Assembly: GCA_002451065.1 (NCBI GenBank)
Contig: DKBC01000103.1
Span: 1 to 6,398 of the forward strand
Length of the DNA: 6,398 nt
Reading direction: 5' to 3'
Origin: Betaproteobacteria bacterium UBA6910
GTDB lineage: Bacteria > Pseudomonadota > Gammaproteobacteria > Burkholderiales > UBA6910
The stretch's first letter is position 1. The number at the start of each line of letters is the position of its first letter. Positions 1-6,398 of the stretch are shown here, in pieces. The notes under the pieces are model-generated. The model made no database searches. It was not told where the DNA came from and saw nothing but the letters and a program-made list of their open reading frames with translations. Both the position numbers and the translations under genes were made by a program.

Positions 1-966
1 TACACCATGGGCGGCTCGGTGTTCATGCTGGTGTCTCTCCTGGTGCTGTTCGACGCTTCCCCGGGGCACAGCTTCGACATGGCGTCCATCCAGGAAGGCG
101 GCCGCGGCCTGGCGGCCGCCGCCCAGGTGACGATCTTCCTGGGCCTGCTGGTGGGATTCGGGGTCAAGATGCCGGTGTTCCCGCTCCACGGCTGGCTGCC
201 CCTTGCCCACGTGGAGGCGCCGAGCCCGGTATCCATCCTCCTATCCGGAATCCTGCTCAAGATGGGCGCCTACGGATTGATCCGCGCCGTGGAAACCTTG
301 CCCTTGGCGGCCGCCGCACTGCAGGGCTGGCTCGCCGCCCTGGCGCTGGTGAGTCTGATCTATGGCGGCGTGCTGGCGTGGCGGCAGCGGGACCTGAAGG
401 CCATGGTCGCCTACGCCTCGGTGAGCCACATGGGCATTGTGCTGCTGGGAATCGCGGCGCTGAACCAGGCGGGACTGACGGGGGCGGTGATGCAGATGGT
501 GGCCCACGGGCTGGTGGCCGGCGCCCTGTTCCTGCTGGTGGGCCAGATCTACGAGCGCACCCACACCCGCGACGTGGCGGCCTACGGCTCCCTGGTCCGG
601 GTAACGCCGCGCTTCGCGTTCTTCATCGTCATTGCCTTCATCGGCGCGGTGGGCATGCCGGGCACCATGGGGTTCATCGCCGAGATCCACGCTTTGGTGG
701 GCGGCTTCGAGCGCTGGGGCGCCTGGATGGTGGCCATGAGCCTGGGCGTGCTGGTGAGCGCTGCCTACTCGGTGCGCACCGTGGGTCGCCTGCTCACCGG
801 CCCGCCGCGCCCGGAAATGACGGGCATCGCCGATCTCGGTCCGACGGAAGTCGCAACCGCCGCGGTGCTGTGCGCCGGGATCGTCGTCCTGGGTTTCTTC
901 CCGGCGCCGATGCTGGGGCTCGTCGGGCCGGCGATAGTCGAACTGAGCCGGGTGTTCGCCCCATGA
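1..966 (+). CDS. NuoM-like proton-translocating antiporter subunit (3' part, start outside window)
   Basis: This is the C-terminal 321 residues of a Proton_antipo_M (PF00361) membrane protein of the NuoM/NdhD/MrpD type. The reading frame is open from base 1. The ATG at 7-9 lies inside a membrane helix that in NuoM is preceded by about 180 residues, so it is not the true start. Numbering from base 1, the visible hallmarks are Lys56 in VKMP, then PLHGWLP, Lys87 in GILLKMGAYG, His143 in SVSHMG, His169 in QMVAHG, the motif ERTHTRD, and Glu228 in GMPGTMGFIAE. The spacing matches E. coli NuoM Lys234, Lys265, His322, His348 and Glu407 with an offset of about 178, so the whole protein should be near 500 residues. 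About nine membrane helices are visible. The stop overlaps the dabA start by four bases. The role is inferred: ion translocation energising the neighbouring DabA. It could be a true complex I NuoM, but no other nuo genes are present and the dabA coupling argues against that. Confidence 0.88.
   Translation, partial: YTMGGSVFMLVSLLVLFDASPGHSFDMASIQEGGRGLAAAAQVTIFLGLLVGFGVKMPVFPLHGWLPLAHVEAPSPVSILLSGILLKMGAYGLIRAVETLPLAAAALQGWLAALALVSLIYGGVLAWRQRDLKAMVAYASVSHMGIVLLGIAALNQAGLTGAVMQMVAHGLVAGALFLLVGQIYERTHTRDVAAYGSLVRVTPRFAFFIVIAFIGAVGMPGTMGFIAEIHALVGGFERWGAWMVAMSLGVLVSAAYSVRTVGRLLTGPPRPEMTGIADLGPTEVATAAVLCAGIVVLGFFPAPMLGLVGPAIVELSRVFAP
963..966 (+). other. ATGA stop/start overlap, NuoM-like gene to dabA
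   Basis: The TGA stop of the upstream gene (964-966) is contained in the ATGA that also begins dabA (ATG 963-965). I see no convincing Shine-Dalgarno sequence in the 15 bases upstream, so initiation probably relies on re-initiation by ribosomes that have just terminated. The start is also supported by the protein: the N-terminus leads directly into the family motif RDFVHHNTLHGFQHLPF at residues 32-48. Confidence 0.8.
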
Positions 967-3900
967 GCGAGGATCGCCCGCCCACGGACATCCGCACCGC
1001 CCTGCTGGAGGCGGTGGCGCATCTGGAACACGTGCTCCCGGGCCAGGCGCCGATCCGGGACTTCGTCCACCACAACACCCTGCACGGCTTTCAGCATCTT
1101 CCCTTCCCCCGGGCGGTGACGGCGGCCGCCCGGCGCCTGGGGGCCCGCGGCTTCCTTCCGCTTTCCGAATTCCGCGAACTCCATCGCCTCGGCCGCATCA
1201 GCGATCATGACCTGGAAAGCGCCCTCTCCGGGCAGGCATCGCTGGCGCCCGCAGAGAGCATTTCGTTTGGCGGGCGCCCCATTCCCCGCGCCGCGGTCTA
1301 CCTGGCGGCCCTGCGCCACTCTTTGGAGCCCGTGTCGCCGCCCGCCCTGCGCTTCGCGATCGAAGAGATGCGGGCCACCGCCGCGTTCGGGGAAGGCGTG
1401 CCCGAAGCTGCCCGCCGGCGCTTCCTAGAGGGCGAGGCGGACGAGGCAGCCGCCATCGCGAATCTGTGGCAGGCGTGCCTCAGGGCCCTCGGCCTGGAGT
1501 ACGCACCGCGCCATCCCGAGTCGCTGGTGGAGACCGCGCCGGTATTGGAAGCGGCGGAGATGCGCCAGCAGGCCCACGCGCTCCTGGAGCGGCTGATCGG
1601 GCGCGTGGGCGGTGACTGGACCCTGCGCAACCTGATGCGCGCCCTGGCGGGCCAGGACATGATGGGATACATGCGCCCCCTGCTGCTGCGCCATCTGGCC
1701 GCGCACGTCGACCAGGGCATCGCCCCCTGGCGCAATCCCGAGCGCGGCCGCGGCTTCTACGCGGCTTGGCGCGAGAGCGCCCGGGACGACCGGGTGTGGG
1801 GCCTGATCGACCTTCCGGAGTGGGTGCAACTCCTGGAGCGGCTCCCGCATGACGCCCTGGACACCGTGATCCAGGAACTGCGCCTCCTCGGCCTGCCGGA
1901 GGAGAAATGGGCTACATACCTGGAGCGGCTCGCCCTGGAGCTTCCCGGCTGGGCGGGCATGTTCCTGTGGCGGGAGCGCCACCCCGGCTACGGGGGCGCC
2001 AGCGACGCGCCGATGACCCTGATGGATCAGCTGGCGGTGCGCCTGGTGCTCGAGCGCCTGTTCGCCCACGGCATGTGCCGCCGGCGCTGGCGCATCGAGC
2101 CCACGCTTCCGGCCATCGACTGGCACTTCCGCCATCACCCGGCGGAACTGCTGGTGCGCCACGCCTTGTTCAACGAGAGACTGCCGGAGCATCTCCAGGC
2201 GGCCGCGCGCCAGATCTCCGAGCAGGCAACCTTCTCGGTGGAGGAAGTAAAGGACCAGGACTGGGAGGATCTCGCGGACCAGATCGCCACCTGGCGCAGC
2301 CTCACAGCCGCCAACGGGAACCGGCGTTCGCCCCACGGCTCAGCGTGGCCCCTGTTCCTGCTCTGCCAGCATCTCGGCATCCCGGCCCGCGAGCTGGCCG
2401 CGGCGGGCGAGGCCGGCGCGGACGCGCTGCTGGATTGCCTGGCGGCGATGGACGCCGAGACCGCGGCCTACGTCTGGCTCCTCGCCTACGAGGGTCATTA
2501 CCGCGACCAGGTCCTGGCCGCCATCGCGGCCAATCACGGCCGCAGCCCCTGGAAGACCCGGGACCCGGTTCCGCAGGCCCAGGTGGTCTTTTGCATGGAC
2601 GAACGGGAGGAAGGAATCCGACGCCACCTGGAGGAGGTCAACCCGGCGCTGGAGACCCTGGGCGCGGCCGGTTTCTTCGGCGTGGCGGTAAACTGGCGCG
2701 GGCTCGACGATGCCACGGTCACGCCCCTCTGCCCCGTCGTGGTCACGCCCGCCCACGAGGCGCGGGAAGTTCCCCGGTCCGGGGCGGATCAGGTTCGCGC
2801 AATGCACGATCATCGTCGCGGACTGCGGCTGCAAGGAAAATCCTGGCTCAACGAGGGCACGCGCCGCGGTCTGCTGGCCCCGGTGGCCCTGACCGCAACG
2901 GCGGCCCCCGCCGCCCTCGCCGCCCTGGTGCTCAAGGTTCTCGCTCCCGCAAGGATTGGGCGTTTCGCGCGCGGGTTGTGCGAGCGCTTCGACGTCACGG
3001 TGCCAACGCGGGTCGCGTTCCAGGCGCCGGCGGACAGCCCGCCGGCCACGCCGGCCTCGCCACGCTTCGGATTTACCGACGCCGAGCAGGCGGACCGGGT
3101 GCAGGGCCTGCTCGAGACCATGGGCCTTACCTCGGGATTCGCGCCCCTGGTGGCCATCCTCGGCCACGGCTCGACCAGCCAGAACAATCCCCACCTGGCG
3201 GCTTACGACTGCGGCGCCTGCTCGGGCCGCCACGGGGGACCCAACGCGCGCCTGCTCGCCGCCATGGCCAACCGGGCGGAGGTGCGGACGCTGTTGCGGA
3301 AGCGGGGCATCGCGATCCCTGACGGCACCTGGTTCCTAGGTGGCGAGCGCAACACCTGCGACGACACCGTCGCCTGGTTCGACCTGGACGCGCCGCCCGA
3401 ATCCCTGCGCTCCCGGTTCGAAAGCCTGGACCGGGATCTCGGCATGGCGGCCCTTCACCATGCCCAAGAGCGCTGCCGGCGGTTCGCTTCCGCGCCCAGG
3501 GATGCGGCGCCGGAACGCGCACACCGGCACGTGGCGGATCGCTCATTTGACTTCTCCCAGGCGCGGCCGGAGCTGGGTCACGTCACCAACGCCGCGGCAT
3601 TCATCGGCCGCCGCTCCATGAGCCGCGGCGCGTTCTTCGACCGCAGGGCGTTCCTCATCTCCTACGATCCCATCCAGGACCCCGAAGGAAGCGTGCTGGA
3701 GGCGATCCTGCTGGCGGCGGGCCCGGTGGGCGCGGGCATCAGTCTCGAATACTACTTCTCCACGGTGAACAACGAAGGCTATGGCTGCGGCACCAAGGTG
3801 GTTCACAACGTGGCCGGCCTGCTGGGAGTCATGGAAGGCGCGGGATCGGACCTGCGCACGGGCCTGCCGCGCCAGATGATCGAGATCCACGAGGCCATGC

Positions 3901-4190
3901 GCCTGCTCCTGGTGGTGGAGCAACGCACCGAAGTGCTGAACACAATTCTCGCGCGGCAACCCCTGGTGCGGGAGCTGGTGGGCAACGGCTGGGTGCAATT
4001 GGCGGCCAAGGATCCGGCGACGCCGGGAATTCACGTGTTCGACGAAGCCGGCGCCTGGGTGCCTTGGGAACCCCGTGGCAAACAGCTGGCCACGGTGGAG
4101 CGCTCCGCGGATTGGTATCGGGGGCACGACGAAGCCCGGCCTCCGGCGCTTATCGCGCGCCCGGTGAAAGTCCCGGAGACGGCGAGATGA
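963..4190 (+). CDS. dabA: DabA, inorganic carbon transporter subunit (DUF2309/UPF0753), zinc-dependent CO2-hydrating subunit
   Basis: DabA is a soluble or peripheral zinc protein distantly related to beta-carbonic anhydrase. With DabB it is thought to convert CO2 to bicarbonate in the cytoplasm in one direction, powered by a cation gradient. The 1075-residue product has the family N-terminal motif RDFVHHNTLHGFQHLPF (32-48). Its CxDxR motif is Cys544-Met-Asp546-Glu-Arg548. The second half of the zinc site is GHGSTSQNNPH and YDCGACSGRHGGPNAR, with His735 and Cys750. These match Cys351, Asp353, His524 and Cys539 reported for Halothiobacillus DabA: the Cys-Asp and His-Cys spacings are identical (2 and 15). 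A hydrophobic Ala/Leu-rich stretch lies at 637-661. C-terminal family motifs are STVNNEGYGCGTKVVHNVAG (933-952) and GLPRQMIEIHE (967-977). It belongs to the long class; many homologues have about 800-870 residues. The frame is unbroken, so the protein is probably active. An upstream in-frame ATG at 378 is rejected because it lies in the NuoM-like gene. Confidence 0.96.
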   Translation: MSEDRPPTDIRTALLEAVAHLEHVLPGQAPIRDFVHHNTLHGFQHLPFPRAVTAAARRLGARGFLPLSEFRELHRLGRISDHDLESALSGQASLAPAESISFGGRPIPRAAVYLAALRHSLEPVSPPALRFAIEEMRATAAFGEGVPEAARRRFLEGEADEAAAIANLWQACLRALGLEYAPRHPESLVETAPVLEAAEMRQQAHALLERLIGRVGGDWTLRNLMRALAGQDMMGYMRPLLLRHLAAHVDQGIAPWRNPERGRGFYAAWRESARDDRVWGLIDLPEWVQLLERLPHDALDTVIQELRLLGLPEEKWATYLERLALELPGWAGMFLWRERHPGYGGASDAPMTLMDQLAVRLVLERLFAHGMCRRRWRIEPTLPAIDWHFRHHPAELLVRHALFNERLPEHLQAAARQISEQATFSVEEVKDQDWEDLADQIATWRSLTAANGNRRSPHGSAWPLFLLCQHLGIPARELAAAGEAGADALLDCLAAMDAETAAYVWLLAYEGHYRDQVLAAIAANHGRSPWKTRDPVPQAQVVFCMDEREEGIRRHLEEVNPALETLGAAGFFGVAVNWRGLDDATVTPLCPVVVTPAHEAREVPRSGADQVRAMHDHRRGLRLQGKSWLNEGTRRGLLAPVALTATAAPAALAALVLKVLAPARIGRFARGLCERFDVTVPTRVAFQAPADSPPATPASPRFGFTDAEQADRVQGLLETMGLTSGFAPLVAILGHGSTSQNNPHLAAYDCGACSGRHGGPNARLLAAMANRAEVRTLLRKRGIAIPDGTWFLGGERNTCDDTVAWFDLDAPPESLRSRFESLDRDLGMAALHHAQERCRRFASAPRDAAPERAHRHVADRSFDFSQARPELGHVTNAAAFIGRRSMSRGAFFDRRAFLISYDPIQDPEGSVLEAILLAAGPVGAGISLEYYFSTVNNEGYGCGTKVVHNVAGLLGVMEGAGSDLRTGLPRQMIEIHEAMRLLLVVEQRTEVLNTILARQPLVRELVGNGWVQLAAKDPATPGIHVFDEAGAWVPWEPRGKQLATVERSADWYRGHDEARPPALIARPVKVPETAR
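4175..4186 (+). promoter_or_regulatory. Ribosome binding site of dabB inside the dabA 3' end
   Basis: GGAG at 4175-4178 is followed by an 8-base spacer and ATG at 4187, a good Shine-Dalgarno arrangement. It lies within the last codons of dabA and supports the ATG at 4187 as the start, together with the ATGA overlap. Of the three junctions in the window, this is the only one where I see a clear ribosome binding site, which may favour DabB synthesis over the other products. Confidence 0.65.
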
Positions 4191-5695
4191 TCCTCGCCCC
4201 ACTCGCCCCCCTGGTACCCCTGGCGCCGCTGCTGGCCGCCCTCGGCATCGGCGCGTACCTGCTCTGGACCCAACCCCACGGAGACGCCGCCGAGCGGCCC
4301 ACGGCGCGCATGGCGACGGGCGCCGCCGCCCTGTCGCTGCTCGGGATGCTGGCCCTGGATGCCGCGTCATTGCTCCAGGATGCTCCCGGCACGATGAATT
4401 TTGGAACCTGGTTTGCCGCGGGCAAACTCGAGATACCCCTCAGCCTCACCCTCGACGCGCTCAGCCTGCCCCTGGCCACGCTGGTGGCCCTGATCGCGTT
4501 CCTGACGCTGCGCTTTTCCGCCAACTACATGCACCGCGAGGCGGGATTCCACCGCTTCTTCTTCGCCATGTCCCTGTTCGCGTCCGGCATGCTCCTCATC
4601 GTGCTTGCCGGCAACGCCGCCCTGGCGTTCGTGGGGTGGGAGTTCGCCGGCGTCAGTTCCTTCCTGCTCATCGGCTATGCCCAGGACCGCCCCACTGCCA
4701 GCACCAACGCCGTGCGTGCTTTCGTCACCAATCGCATCGGAGACGCCGGCTTCATCATGGGCATCGCCGCCGCCTTCCACTGGACCGGCAGCCTGGAATG
4801 GGACGGGATGCGCGACGGGGCTTCCCAGCTCGGGACTCTGCCCGCGGGCCTCATGGTGCTGGGATTCGTGATCGCAGCCCTGGTGAAGTCGGCCCAAGTC
4901 CCCTTCGCGCCCTGGATCGCCCGTGCCCTGGAGGGACCGACACCCTCTTCCGCGATCTTCTACGGGTCGCTGATGGTGCACGCCGGCGTGTACCTGGTGA
5001 TCCGGCTGGCGCCGGTCCTGGAGCACGCCCCCGCCGTCATGGCGCTGCTCGCGGGACTGGGGCTGCTGACGGCGCTCTACGGCTGGCTCTCGGGGCTCAC
5101 CCAGAGCGACGTGAAAAGCAGCCTGATCTTCGCCACCACCACCCAGGTCGGGCTGATGTTCCTGGCCTGCGGCCTGGGCTGGTTTGAGCTGGCGGCGTGG
5201 CACCTCGGTCTGCACGCCGGCTGGCGCGCCTACCAGTTCCTGATGGCGCCGTCCTACATGCATCTGGTCCAGGGACCCGCAGCGCCGGTGCCGGCATGGC
5301 TCGCCGGGCGCCGCCGGCTTTACACCGCCGCGTTGGAACGTTTCTGGCTGGAGCCCGCCGGGGACTGGCTCCTGGTGCGGCCCACCCGCGGACTTGGGCG
5401 CGACATGAACGCCTTCGACGAGCAGGTTGTGGAACCCATCATCGGCATGCCGCCGGCACCCCGGGAGCGCACCGCCGAAATCGCTCGCGGTCAGGGCGTG
5501 CTTGGCCACTTGCTGGAACGGGTGGCGGCGCGCTTCGCCCGGCTCGAGGAGCACCTGGTGCTGCAGGGGACCGGGGGCCGCCTGGGACAGGTCCTGCACC
5601 GGGTGGGAAGTTACCTGCAGGCGGTGGAGACCCTGCTGGAGCGCCCGCGCTATCTGCTCCTGCTCATCATGGCAACGCTCGCCGTCATCCTGTGA
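4187..5695 (+). CDS. dabB: DabB-type NuoL-like membrane subunit of the inorganic carbon transporter
   Basis: This is a 502-residue PF00361 protein of the NuoL/NdhF class and the likely membrane partner of DabA, carrying the cation flow that drives CO2 hydration. Membrane helices run roughly over 6-27, 43-62, 94-114, 124-163 (two), 178-198, 221-240, 254-275, 283-304, 312-332 and 335-355. NuoL-type motifs are FVGWEFAGVSSFLLIG (Glu152, E. coli Glu144), VKSAQVPF (Lys234, Lys229), EGPTPSSAIFYG (248-260), SDVKSSLIFATTTQVG (Lys310) and AWHLGLHAGWRAYQFL (His339, His343). Two usual NuoL residues differ: Tyr259 replaces His254 and Arg347 replaces Lys342. After about residue 360 the NuoL helices 12-14, with Lys399, are absent. 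A charged, helical region (about 372-486) follows, including a NuoL C-terminus-like LLVRPTRGLGRDM, then a last hydrophobic helix 489-502. E. coli NuoL has 613 residues. From memory, this truncated layout with QFL-x-APS is usual in DabB-like proteins beside DUF2309 genes. The start at 4187 overlaps the dabA stop. It is less likely a general Na+/H+ antiporter subunit. Confidence 0.88.
   Translation: MILAPLAPLVPLAPLLAALGIGAYLLWTQPHGDAAERPTARMATGAAALSLLGMLALDAASLLQDAPGTMNFGTWFAAGKLEIPLSLTLDALSLPLATLVALIAFLTLRFSANYMHREAGFHRFFFAMSLFASGMLLIVLAGNAALAFVGWEFAGVSSFLLIGYAQDRPTASTNAVRAFVTNRIGDAGFIMGIAAAFHWTGSLEWDGMRDGASQLGTLPAGLMVLGFVIAALVKSAQVPFAPWIARALEGPTPSSAIFYGSLMVHAGVYLVIRLAPVLEHAPAVMALLAGLGLLTALYGWLSGLTQSDVKSSLIFATTTQVGLMFLACGLGWFELAAWHLGLHAGWRAYQFLMAPSYMHLVQGPAAPVPAWLAGRRRLYTAALERFWLEPAGDWLLVRPTRGLGRDMNAFDEQVVEPIIGMPPAPRERTAEIARGQGVLGHLLERVAARFARLEEHLVLQGTGGRLGQVLHRVGSYLQAVETLLERPRYLLLLIMATLAVIL
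5692..5695 (+). other. GTGA stop/start overlap, dabB to second NuoM-like gene
   Basis: The dabB stop TGA (5693-5695) sits inside a GTGA whose GTG (5692-5694) opens the next frame. I see no close Shine-Dalgarno sequence, so translational coupling is the likely mechanism. The first in-frame ATG downstream is at 6046, past two predicted membrane helices, so a search for ATG starts only would miss or truncate this gene. The GTG start gives a normal NuoM-type hydrophobic N-terminus. Confidence 0.7.
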
Positions 5696-6398
5696 CCGAA
5701 ATTCCCTGGACCCAGCAGGCGTCGTTCCCGCTGCTCGCGGCGCTGCAGTTGCTTCCCCTCGCCGGTGCCGGCCTGGTGGCCGCCGCGCGCCATCGCTTCT
5801 GGGCGGTGCCGCTCGGGCAGGGCATCGCCGCCCTGGAACTGGCCCTGGCGGCGTGGCTGCTGAAGGTGATCGATTCTCACTCCCCCTCGCTGCAGCTTGC
5901 CGAAAACGTTCCGCTGCTGGGCCCCTTCGGCTACCACACCGCGGCCGACGGGGTCACGGTGCTGTTCGTGGTGTTGTGCACGCTGCTCACCTTGCTATTG
6001 GCGATCTACGCGCCCCAGCGCCGCTTGCCCGATTCCGGGCCGCTGATGGCCACCGTCCTGATCGTGGAGGCGGTGCTCGTGTCGCAACTGCTGACCCTGA
6101 ACCTGTTGTGGTTCACGCTGGCCTCTGCCCTGGAACTGGCCCTGGTGGGCTACCTTCTCTGGCGCTGGGCCACGGCACCGCAGAAAGACATGGCCCTGGC
6201 CCGTTTCTATCATTTCCAGGCCACCGGCCTGCTGCTGATGCTCGCCGGCGTCATGGTGCTGGGATGGGCCTACGCTGACTCCCACGCCGGGCGCTGGAGC
6301 TTTGACCTGGCCGACCTGTCGGAACTGACCCTGACCGGCACCCTGGGATCCCTGGCGTTCTTCCTCCTGTTCTACGGCCTCGCGGTGCGCACGCCCCT
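5692..6398 (+). CDS. Second NuoM-like antiporter subunit (5' part, runs off window)
   Basis: The first 235 residues of a membrane protein, starting at GTG 5692 and open to the end of the window. Helices are visible at about 11-32, 44-62, 89-108, 120-139, 140-158, 173-191 and 217-232. The pattern is that of the N-terminal part of a NuoM-like PF00361 protein: a hydrophobic N-terminus, YHTAADGVTVLFVVLCTLLT where NuoM has its FxxGxDG motif, SALELALVGYLLWRW with Glu148 near the position of NuoM Glu144, and GLAVRTP (229-235). The last segment aligns with VKMP of the first NuoM-like gene, so Arg233 stands at the position of the channel lysine (E. coli NuoM Lys234, almost the same residue number). 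Similarity to NuoM is clearly weaker than for the gene at 1-966, and I could not see the more diagnostic C-terminal half. Being coupled to dabB, it probably belongs to the same carbon-uptake complex. An MrpD- or HyfB-like assignment cannot be excluded from this half. Confidence 0.8.
   Translation, partial: MTEIPWTQQASFPLLAALQLLPLAGAGLVAAARHRFWAVPLGQGIAALELALAAWLLKVIDSHSPSLQLAENVPLLGPFGYHTAADGVTVLFVVLCTLLTLLLAIYAPQRRLPDSGPLMATVLIVEAVLVSQLLTLNLLWFTLASALELALVGYLLWRWATAPQKDMALARFYHFQATGLLLMLAGVMVLGWAYADSHAGRWSFDLADLSELTLTGTLGSLAFFLLFYGLAVRTP

Noticed and set aside
100..130. GC-rich inverted-repeat-like run around GGCGGCCGCC
   Set aside because: It lies inside conserved NuoM-like coding sequence and is explained by Gly/Ala codons at high GC. 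There is no U-tract or intergenic position to suggest a terminator.
378..962. In-frame extension of dabA back to an ATG at 378, adding 195 residues
   Set aside because: The extension lies fully within the NuoM-like gene in another frame. Its translation is Gly/Arg/Pro/His-rich and unlike any DabA N-terminus, whereas the ATG at 963 leads straight into the conserved family motif.
1..966. First gene as a bona fide complex I nuoM
   Set aside because: The sequence is close enough to NuoM to allow it, but its 4-base coupling to dabA and the absence of other nuo genes favour a carbon-uptake role. Upstream sequence is needed to settle this, so the call was kept as NuoM-like.
1425..2336. Long minus-strand open frames opposite dabA and dabB (for example 1425-2336, 2340-3233, 3543-4370 and 4367-5599)
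   Set aside because: Open antisense frames are expected in high-GC coding DNA because stop codons are rare. Their translations are rich in Arg, Gly, Gln and His, show no recognisable motif, and lie opposite well-conserved genes.
1907..3322. A 471-residue + strand frame inside dabA
   Set aside because: The translation is Arg/Gly/Pro-rich low-complexity sequence typical of a shifted frame in GC-rich DNA. The dabA frame across the same region is continuous and contains the zinc-site motifs.
4064..4186. In-frame extension of dabB back to an ATG at 4064
   Set aside because: It overlaps the conserved coding 3' end of dabA and adds a non-hydrophobic leader. The ATG at 4187 has a Shine-Dalgarno sequence, an ATGA overlap and a normal first membrane helix.
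5427..6278. A 283-residue + strand frame across the dabB end and the last gene
   Set aside because: It is Arg/Cys/Trp-rich without membrane helices. The overlapping frame from GTG 5692 encodes a coherent NuoM-like protein with helices and motifs.

Overview
The window comes from a high-GC bacterium. All visible coding is on the + strand, packed end to end with no intergenic space, and codons mostly end in G or C. The gene content points to an autotroph, most plausibly a chemolithoautotrophic proteobacterium such as a sulfur or ammonia oxidiser. This is inferred from the known distribution of the DabA family; no taxonomic marker is present.

The layout is four genes in one operon-like run. (1) Positions 1-966 hold the last 321 residues of a NuoM-like proton-pumping antiporter subunit, whose start lies before the window. 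(2) Positions 963-4190 hold dabA, a long 1075-residue member of the DUF2309/UPF0753 family with an intact carbonic-anhydrase-like zinc site (Cys544, Asp546, His735, Cys750). (3) Positions 4187-5695 hold a 502-residue NuoL-like protein that is the DabB-type partner. It keeps the N-terminal half of the pump fold but loses the distal NuoL helices and ends in a hydrophilic domain plus one membrane helix. (4) Positions 5692-6398 hold the first 235 residues of a second NuoM-like subunit, which starts with GTG and runs off the window. Each junction is a 4-base overlap (ATGA, ATGA, GTGA), so translation is probably coupled throughout.

Taken together this is an expanded DAB-type (DABs accumulate bicarbonate) dissolved-inorganic-carbon uptake cluster. 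The DabA/DabB pair is the known core: the cytoplasmic DabA is thought to hydrate CO2 to bicarbonate in one direction, driven by cation flow through the membrane partner. Here the core is embedded among at least two further NuoM-like subunits, giving three antiporter-like subunits with no NADH- or quinone-binding Nuo subunits visible. The layout resembles, by analogy, the NdhD/NdhF/CupA CO2-uptake modules of cyanobacteria. The main points for a second look are the unequal conservation of the proton-path residues among the three membrane subunits, and the missing second half-channel in the DabB-like one.

No RNA gene, mobile element, CRISPR array, promoter or terminator was recognised. The operon's promoter and terminator must lie outside the window.
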